A DNA stretch of 27,020 bases from a virus. The notes beneath the pieces are model-generated. The model saw only the letters and a list, made by a program, of their open reading frames with translations, was not told the DNA's origin and searched no databases. The stretch spans positions 1 to 27,020 of IMG/VR virus record IMGVR_UViG_3300037071_007185; one strand, 5' to 3'. This document shows positions 21,975 through 27,020 of the stretch, piece after piece. Position 1 is the stretch's first letter. Each line of letters starts with the position of its first letter. The position numbers and the translations under genes were made by a program.

Positions 21975-23549
21975 ATGCCAGAAGCGTTCAGTATCTCTCC
22001 AAAGCAAAAGGAAGGGATGGAGATTTGCCGGCGGAAGCAGTTCGTGCTCTTTTCAGGGCCACGTCTGACCGGTAAAACTCAATGCTCGCTTCACTGCCTG
22101 CCTGATCACGCTTGGCGCACTGATCGCGGGAACATCTCAATTTGCGCCATCAGCCAGTCAACCGGCCTCGACTCAGGTGTCTGGAAATCGCTCACTCAGG
22201 TCACGATACCAAGCTGGATCAAGTCGGGCATGGGGATGAAATGGGCGCGGAAGCCTTACACGCAGAACGTCACGAAGCGCCCGTGCTGCTCCGTCACGAA
22301 TTCCTTCGGCGGCATTTCTGAATTCCAACTAGACTCGCTAAAAATCGAGCGCGAGGTCGAGGACCGCTTCAAAAGCCGTGAGTTTACCGCGCTTTATGTC
22401 CCCGAGCTTTCTCACTTCCGCGAGAAAAAGACATTCGACATCTGGAGCGAGTGCCTGCGCGCGCCGCACCTGACCGACGACAAGTTCCTGTTTCTGGCCG
22501 ATACCAACCCGTCAGACGATGGCGAGCAAAGCTGGATTTATTTCCAGTGGTTCATCCTTCCCAAGCTCAACTACGATGAATACTGCCAATACGCCAACAA
22601 ACGGGATTTGCCGATCCTCTCGGAGAGCGCGCTCGAAAGCTACAAGGCGTCGCTTGGTCTTCTCGAATTCCAGATTTCGGATAACGTATTTCTGTCCAAG
22701 GCGCGCGTCGAGCGGTTGGAGGCGACGTATGCTAGCGATCCAGACCTGCACGACCGGTACATCAAGGGTCTATGGAAGCAAGCGAGCACGGATGCCCTTT
22801 TCTCAAAGGTTTTCAGGCCGAGGTTTCATGTCGTTGGCGAGATCGAGACTCCCGGAAATCCAGACCCGGAAATCCTCGTCCCCGAACTGTCAACGTCTCG
22901 AATGCCGACCGGATGGGATCCCGGAGACGGCGTGAACAGCGCCTTCTGCATCGTTGAAAAGACGGAGGGAAAGATTTACCTGCCGAGTGGAAAAGCAGTT
23001 GTGAAGTCCATTTTCAAAGTCCTCGACGAGCTTGTCATCACGGGTGAGGACCACAGCCTCGACGACTTCACCGAGGAAGCTGTGAAACTGATGGAGTGGT
23101 GGGAAGATCGCGAGGGAAAACCTTTTGAGTGGGAATTCTGGAGCGACCGATCTGTGTTCGACCGCAAGGAGCCGCGCCACAAAAAGCTGTACCACCAAAT
23201 CATCTACGAGGCATCCGGTGGCTCGGTCGTTCTGCGGGCCGCGGATCGCGGGCCGGGCAGCGTGCAGCAGCGCATTCAGCTTTTGAGGAAGCTTTTGTTC
23301 GAGGGTCGCATTCGATTCAGCAACGACAAATGCCCGCGCACGATCGAGATGTGCCGGTCAATGCGGCCCGGAAAGAGCGGCTTGCAGCCGATTCAGAAGG
23401 GCAGCGTCCACAAGCACCCTTTCGACAGTCTGATGTATTGCATTGCCAGCGAGTCCTACGACGAGCTTGAAGAAATGATGATCAATCAGATGAGAACGTC
23501 CCGCGACGAAAACCAAAATGAAAGCTCGGTCATTGCGATACCGATGTAA
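21975..23549 (+). CDS. terL: Terminase large subunit
   Basis: The 524-residue protein has a Walker A loop SGPRLTGKT at 27-35, a Walker-B-like strand ALYVPELSHF at 139-148, a coupling motif FLFLADTNPSD at 171-181, and an RNase H-like nuclease with acidic residues in GWDPGDG (D315), WSDRS (D391) and HPFDSLMY (D484). It packages DNA: ATPase pumps it through the portal and the nuclease cuts. The Walker B strand has Pro where Asp is usual, with Glu after it. The ATG at 21975 was chosen because the ATPase begins soon after; a GTG at 21882 would add 31 residues without known motif. Its leader ends AAACACC, as in the 215-residue gene, and lacks a Shine-Dalgarno. It is divergent from the portal, unlike the common terL-portal order. 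No small subunit was identified. Confidence 0.92.
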   Translation: MPEAFSISPKQKEGMEICRRKQFVLFSGPRLTGKTQCSLHCLPDHAWRTDRGNISICAISQSTGLDSGVWKSLTQVTIPSWIKSGMGMKWARKPYTQNVTKRPCCSVTNSFGGISEFQLDSLKIEREVEDRFKSREFTALYVPELSHFREKKTFDIWSECLRAPHLTDDKFLFLADTNPSDDGEQSWIYFQWFILPKLNYDEYCQYANKRDLPILSESALESYKASLGLLEFQISDNVFLSKARVERLEATYASDPDLHDRYIKGLWKQASTDALFSKVFRPRFHVVGEIETPGNPDPEILVPELSTSRMPTGWDPGDGVNSAFCIVEKTEGKIYLPSGKAVVKSIFKVLDELVITGEDHSLDDFTEEAVKLMEWWEDREGKPFEWEFWSDRSVFDRKEPRHKKLYHQIIYEASGGSVVLRAADRGPGSVQQRIQLLRKLLFEGRIRFSNDKCPRTIEMCRSMRPGKSGLQPIQKGSVHKHPFDSLMYCIASESYDELEEMMINQMRTSRDENQNESSVIAIPM

Positions 23550-24006
23550 TCGGCTGCGCCGCGGGCTGCGCCTCAAGCTGCGCCTCAGCGCCGCCCTGCT
23601 CATCGCCGCCCTGCTCTCGCTCTCACGGCCTCTCGAAAGCTGGCCGCGCGTCTCTGGCGCGTTCAAGACGTGGTTGCGGTGGGCGCGTGAGCCCGTGAGC
23701 ACGCCGAAGTGGATTTATTACGGCCGCGTGCGCACCTGCTTTCGTTGCCCGTTTCTTCACCCGACGCTGAAAACCTGCGGAAGCCCGCTTTCAAAAGACT
23801 TGCGCGACATGGGGTGTCATTGCAGTGTTGTCCACATGGCAGCCATTCCTGAGAAGGGTTGCTGGTTTCGAGAGAACTCAAATGGAGACGACAGTTTTGG
23901 ATGGCCAGACCACCTCACAAGAATCAGCGGGCTTGAATCCGGTGGGCAAACCGCAACCACCCGCCGACGCTGCGGCGGCTGCGGACATGTCAAGCAGCCT
24001 GCCTGA
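23518..24006 (+). CDS. Membrane-anchored Cys-rich protein, 162 residues
   Basis: The N-terminus is strongly basic and then hydrophobic (LKLRLSAALLIAALLSL, about 19-35), giving a likely single inner-membrane segment with a positive cytoplasmic face. The rest has a Cys pattern CFRCPFLHPTLKTCG at 74-88, GCHC at 99-102 and CW at 115-116, which fits one or two zinc sites and resembles small Cys-rich proteins found near phage terminases, which also often have GWPD. The last part adds CGGCGH. The ATG at 23518 overlaps the terminase end by 32 bases. The 3' end overlaps the next gene by 125 bases in another frame, so the final 40 residues are less certain. Function unknown; a membrane or virion-associated role is possible. 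Confidence 0.65.
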   Translation: MKARSLRYRCNRLRRGLRLKLRLSAALLIAALLSLSRPLESWPRVSGAFKTWLRWAREPVSTPKWIYYGRVRTCFRCPFLHPTLKTCGSPLSKDLRDMGCHCSVVHMAAIPEKGCWFRENSNGDDSFGWPDHLTRISGLESGGQTATTRRRCGGCGHVKQPA

Positions 24007-24460
24007 CCGTGAGCAGATGAAAGCCTTCGGGCTCACGAAGAAGGCTGCAATGCGGCTTCTGGCCAACGGAAAATCCAAGGCATACCTCAACACCCGGATC
24101 ACCTGCAAAGTCTTGCTCATCCACGCCGCAAATTCCGCCGAGCAAATCCAGATGGCTCAGAAAACCGCGAACAAGATGAGCAAGGATCCAGCTTTCGACG
24201 GCCGAACCCGGGCTGCCTGCCTGACCGTCGTTACACAGTGCGGCATGTCCCTTGCCCGTCTTAGTGAGGTCGCCATCGCCACTGCGCGCAATCTCGACAT
24301 GCCAGAGGAAGAAGGCGACAAGCCTCCAGTAAAGGCTACGCAGAACAATTATTACGGGTTCCCGCCGGTCTCAGACGGGCGTGAGCGACGTGTGTCCGAA
24401 CCTGCCAATAATGGCGGGTCGCAAGTCACAGATATTCCATCGGAAGTAAAATCTGCCTGA
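23882..24460 (+). CDS. Hypothetical protein after terminase, 192 residues
   Basis: I do not recognise the family. It starts METTVLDGQTTSQESAG, has a Pro/Ala-rich link, a helical core (QMKAFGLTKKAAMRLLANGK, EQIQMAQKTANKMSKDP, LARLSEVAIATARNL) and a Gly/Asn-rich tail with NNYYGFPP. The helical core could bind DNA, and its place near terL would allow a small-terminase or packaging role, but no helix-turn-helix is certain. The ATG at 23882 has GAGAG seven bases upstream. It starts inside the previous gene; an ATG at 23987 would cut the overlap to 20 bases and is the main alternative. Its stop is 39 bases before the next ATG. Confidence 0.65.
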   Translation: METTVLDGQTTSQESAGLNPVGKPQPPADAAAAADMSSSLPDREQMKAFGLTKKAAMRLLANGKSKAYLNTRITCKVLLIHAANSAEQIQMAQKTANKMSKDPAFDGRTRAACLTVVTQCGMSLARLSEVAIATARNLDMPEEEGDKPPVKATQNNYYGFPPVSDGRERRVSEPANNGGSQVTDIPSEVKSA

Positions 24461-24476
24461 CCGCCCGCCAGCGCTC

Positions 24477-24502
24477 CTCATGGGGTATGCTCATCGGGTA
24501 TG
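24477..24502 (+). repeat. 13-base tandem duplication around a start codon
   Basis: CTCATGGGGTATG at 24477-24489 is followed directly by CTCATCGGGTATG at 24490-24502, differing at one base. The second copy contains the ATG (24500) of the small fibre-like gene; the first offers another ATG in a different frame. It is a recent local duplication with little expected effect. Confidence 0.7.
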
Positions 24503-24853
24503 GCACAGGATCAATATGGAAACTTCGTCGGCGAGAGCGATCCCGCGCCGGCGCCGTATCCGCCTTCGAGCCGCTGTTGCGGTTCTGGAGTTGGTCCACC
24601 TAACGACGCTGACGGCAGCAATGGCCAGACCTACGTTGATACTTCGACCGGCGATCTTTACGTGAAGTCTGGAGACACGTGGACCATTTTCAGCGGCGGA
24701 GGGGGCGGCGCCACCGAGGTTTATTTCGGAACTGGAGACCCAAATGGCGTCCAGACCGCAACTCGGCCCGCGATATTCTACGATGCCATCGGGTCGGTCT
24801 GGATCAAAACTTCCAGCGGGAGCAGTAACACTGGATGGGAGCAGCGCCTATGA
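24500..24853 (+). CDS. Small fibre-like protein, 117 residues
   Basis: The protein has no signal peptide. It has two similar beta-type stretches, GQTYVDTSTGDLYVKSGDTW at about 43-62 and AIFYDAIGSVWIKTSSGSSN, that follow the Y-D-x-x-x-G-x-L/V-Y/W-x-K pattern common at junctions of phage tail fibres and collar proteins. A Gly-rich turn links them, and a Pro-rich start contains RCCGSG. It probably is a short fibre or an adaptor for the next, exported fibre. The stop overlaps the next ATG (ATGA). Its start lies in a 13-base tandem duplication and has only a weak ribosome binding site. Confidence 0.65.
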   Translation: MAQDQYGNFVGESDPAPAPYPPSSRCCGSGVGPPNDADGSNGQTYVDTSTGDLYVKSGDTWTIFSGGGGGATEVYFGTGDPNGVQTATRPAIFYDAIGSVWIKTSSGSSNTGWEQRL

Positions 24854-26496
24854 GACTAGCAGTCGCAATCATTTTGGCAGCATTCGTTTTTCACGCGGAT
24901 GCAGCCGTCGTGAAAATCTGGAACAACTTCGCCACAACAAACGCGCCGGCCGCCGCGACCAACGTCGTAAAGAGTCTTGCGACAAACGTGGTCCAAAACG
25001 CGCCATTGCCCGCGGCGAACCTGACTGGATCAGTCGCCGACGCCCGACTCTCGGCAAATGTGGCTCTTAAGGACGCTGAGAATGTGTTCACGGCCTCAAA
25101 CTCAATCGCTGGCGCTTTCACCGGAAACGGAGCTGGACTCACGAACTTGGCAGCCGGAACCACTTACGCCAGCAATGTAATTTCAGGTGGCGTCCTTCCT
25201 ATGGGAACGGTGTCGGCCAGCACCGCTACGGCTGGATATGTTTTGGCGACAGACGGCACATTGCGACAGTGGACAAACCGAGTCTCGCTTGCTCGTGTCG
25301 ATGGACTTGGCGGCCTTGGAAGCACCAACTTGGTAACCGGCAGAATCGTCTCAACAAACGCAAATGTCGCAAACACGCAGATCGTGATCAATGGAGCCCA
25401 GAATGGAGTTACCGGAAACGTAATAGATTATTCGTCGAATAACGTCAGCGTCTTTTCGGTGAACAGTAGCGGCAGGGCTTCTTTGGGTTCTGGTGGGAAT
25501 TTAATCGGTGCTCCGAGCAGCCGGTTTTACGATATTTACAGCTTCGCCAATCTCATATCTGTTGCCGGAACTAGCGGCGGTTACGCCATCGAGCCGGGGG
25601 CAACAATATCCGGAAGTGCTCAAGCAGTTGGGATATTCGGTGATTCGTCAGCGGCGGGAGGGATGAGGGTTATGCGCGTGAATGGCGGTACGGTGAGTGG
25701 ATTTACAAACCTCTCTGCTGGAAATTTTACGGCCAATGGCCTCATGCGTGTCACCAATAGCGTGACTGGGAACTATACCGATATTGGGGCAGATGGCGCC
25801 GTAACCAATGTGAATCTAAACGGGGGTGGCCTTGTAATGCTCACCAACGCGGCAGCGGCTGGGACATACACCTACATTCAATCTCCCTCCAACGGCGTGA
25901 ACGTGAAGGTATTCGGAAGCGTTTCCAATTCGGTTGAAACTTCATCCATAACATCGGCGGGTGTGGTAACTGCACCCACAATGACAGCGTCTGGAACTAT
26001 CACTGGCGGTGCGGTCACATCTGGAAACAATGTGACCGCTGGTGGAGCGTCCTCGTTGATCTTGATAAGTCGGTTATCAATCTTTTCTCCGGAGGCTGGC
26101 ATTATGGCTCCGCTTGGATCAGGTTTAAGTTACTTCAAGTTACTATTTGGTGGTGTGAACGCTGCTTCGGGTTTGGCTGCTTCAACAAACTGGCCGATGC
26201 TTGTTCCGTGGTCTAAAACAAACGGTAATAATTACGCAGAGTTGGACCTGATGGCAGGAACAAATCAGACAGAGTTCGCAAGCTTCAAAGCGAATCAACT
26301 TTACTCGACAAACGCAACCGGAAACACGGTTGTGATTACTAACGGCGCGGTGAATGCCTCTACTTTTTTCAGCCTGTTGACCAACTACGTCGCTGCGAAC
26401 TTCGTTCCCGTCGCCGGCCAAGTCAAAGTCGCGTCAAGCAATGGCGCTCTGTATTCCATCACGCAACTATCCACAAACCTAATATCCGGACCATAA
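24850..26496 (+). CDS. Exported fibre-like protein, 548 residues
   Basis: The protein starts with a Sec signal, MRLAVAIILAAFVFHADA. The rest is rich in Gly, Thr, Ser, Asn and Ala. LPAANLTGSVADARLSANVA at 53-72 and AFTGNGAGLTNL at 89-100 are motifs of large adhesin-like fibres in Verrucomicrobiota-type genomes. Later repeats such as TMTASGTITGGAVTSGNNVT look like short beta turns of a fibre shaft. No C-terminal chaperone domain is visible. The ATG overlaps the previous stop (ATGA), so the shorter start was used. The likely role is host contact, either in the virion or as a surface protein; the signal peptide favours a surface or periplasmic route. The stop is followed two bases later by the next ATG. 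Confidence 0.72.
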   Translation: MRLAVAIILAAFVFHADAAVVKIWNNFATTNAPAAATNVVKSLATNVVQNAPLPAANLTGSVADARLSANVALKDAENVFTASNSIAGAFTGNGAGLTNLAAGTTYASNVISGGVLPMGTVSASTATAGYVLATDGTLRQWTNRVSLARVDGLGGLGSTNLVTGRIVSTNANVANTQIVINGAQNGVTGNVIDYSSNNVSVFSVNSSGRASLGSGGNLIGAPSSRFYDIYSFANLISVAGTSGGYAIEPGATISGSAQAVGIFGDSSAAGGMRVMRVNGGTVSGFTNLSAGNFTANGLMRVTNSVTGNYTDIGADGAVTNVNLNGGGLVMLTNAAAAGTYTYIQSPSNGVNVKVFGSVSNSVETSSITSAGVVTAPTMTASGTITGGAVTSGNNVTAGGASSLILISRLSIFSPEAGIMAPLGSGLSYFKLLFGGVNAASGLAASTNWPMLVPWSKTNGNNYAELDLMAGTNQTEFASFKANQLYSTNATGNTVVITNGAVNASTFFSLLTNYVAANFVPVAGQVKVASSNGALYSITQLSTNLISGP

Positions 26497-26498
26497 TA

Positions 26499-26921
26499 AT
26501 GAAAACAAAACACATCGCACTATCTGTTCTGCTCGCTTCCTTGGCCTTTCTAATTGCGCCATCGTCGCACGCTGGAGTTACGAACATCACCGCCAAGCTG
26601 ACGACCGAGATCGCCGGGGATTCAACCAACAGCGTCAGCATCAAATTCCAGCAAGACGGCAGCGCCAAAGACGCGCTCACCGTGGATTCCTTGGTATGGT
26701 ACTTCAACTATGCCAAGTCGAGCGGTTTGACCACGAACGATTTCACCGGCTGGCTTAAAGACACCACCAAGGGTGCGCTGCAAAGCCATGTGGCGGAAAA
26801 AAGCGCGAACGATTTGGGGGCAGCGATGGCGAAGGTTTCCGCCGCCGCCGCGACGGACGCCAGCCTTCTCAGTACCACGCAAAAGAACCAGATCATCGCC
26901 ATTGCTGCTAGTTTGCCGTGA
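26499..26921 (+). CDS. Small exported protein, 140 residues
   Basis: The protein begins MKTKHIALSVLLASLAFLIA with a Sec signal, probably cut after SHA near residue 25. The mature part has a beta-like first half (ITAKLTTEIAG, SVSIKFQQDGSAKDA) and a helical second half (SHVAEKSANDLGAAMAKVSA, TQKNQIIAIAASLP). I do not recognise it. It follows the exported fibre after two bases and may act with it in the cell envelope, for example as a partner or chaperone. The ATG at 26499 has only a weak GGA upstream. It ends 30 bases before the next start. Confidence 0.65.
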   Translation: MKTKHIALSVLLASLAFLIAPSSHAGVTNITAKLTTEIAGDSTNSVSIKFQQDGSAKDALTVDSLVWYFNYAKSSGLTTNDFTGWLKDTTKGALQSHVAEKSANDLGAAMAKVSAAAATDASLLSTTQKNQIIAIAASLP

Positions 26922-26951
26922 AGCGATTTCACATCAAAAGAAAGATTCCAA

Positions 26952-27020
26952 ATGGAAGCAGTAATAATTGACCCAATCCCGATTCAGCCCCTATGGCGCC
27001 GTTTTGGGCGGGAGTACGTT
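26952..27020 (+). CDS. Start of an unknown gene cut by the right edge
   Basis: Twenty-three residues are visible, MEAVIIDPIPIQPLWRRFGR and a few more, with no stop before the window ends. AAAGAAAG lies about seven bases upstream of the ATG. The segment is too short to name. It continues the rightward array. Confidence 0.5.
   Translation, partial: MEAVIIDPIPIQPLWRRFGREYV

Noticed and set aside
1-27020. tRNA genes, CRISPR array, insertion sequence, attachment site
   Set aside because: No cloverleaf-like sequence, spaced repeats, transposase or integrase, or matching end repeats were seen. A prophage edge therefore cannot be placed.
1-27020. Gene transfer agent instead of a phage
   Set aside because: Glycosyltransferases, an HNH gene and large variable fibres fit a phage better, and no diagnostic GTA gene set is visible. 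Not fully excluded.

Overview
The window reads as part of a tailed-phage genome or a prophage segment. It carries a large terminase, a portal, a scaffold-like protein, a probable major capsid protein and a neck adaptor in virion-module order, followed by appendage genes and a glycosyltransferase cluster. No integrase, repressor, replication gene, tRNA, rRNA, CRISPR array or insertion sequence is visible, so lifestyle cannot be settled. The host is most plausibly a member of the PVC group (Verrucomicrobiota-like). That is an inference from the fibre protein style (Thr/Asn-rich, NGAGLTNL-type motifs, Sec signal peptides) and from several starts without a Shine-Dalgarno, not from a marker gene. 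A short-tailed virion is possible because an adaptor leads straight into appendage genes with no tape measure or sheath, but missing tail genes may lie outside the window.

Layout. Two gene arrays diverge from about 21864-21974. The long leftward array (21863 down to 1, minus strand) runs: four small proteins (one zinc ribbon, one Tat-like), portal, a 110-residue helical protein, scaffold-like protein, major capsid, a 215-residue protein, an adaptor carrying four Cys-containing repeats, a von Willebrand A (vWA) protein, a P-domain/beta-helix fibre, a LamG-like exported protein, two small Cys-containing proteins, an HNH endonuclease with an extra N-terminus, and four glycosyltransferase-like genes interrupted by a DHH/DHHA1 phosphoesterase. 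The rightward array (21975 to the end) runs: large terminase, a membrane-anchored Cys-rich protein, a 192-residue unknown, a small fibre-like protein, an exported fibre, a small exported protein, and a gene cut by the right edge. Coding is very dense; most junctions are ATGA or GTGA overlaps.

How the parts may work together. Terminase, portal, scaffold and capsid make and fill the head. The adaptor closes the portal vertex. The vWA, P-domain, beta-helix and LamG proteins look like host-contact appendages. The glycosyltransferases could modify virion or host surface glycans. The most unusual theme is that four appendage-type proteins carry Sec signals, a small protein before the portal carries a Tat-like signal, and another is membrane anchored, although virion proteins normally assemble in the cytoplasm. 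A second theme is the capsid gene, bounded by a very strong hairpin on its 5' side and a GC-rich hairpin on its 3' side.

Limits: all family calls were made by reading motifs in the translated sequence, without any database search or structure prediction.
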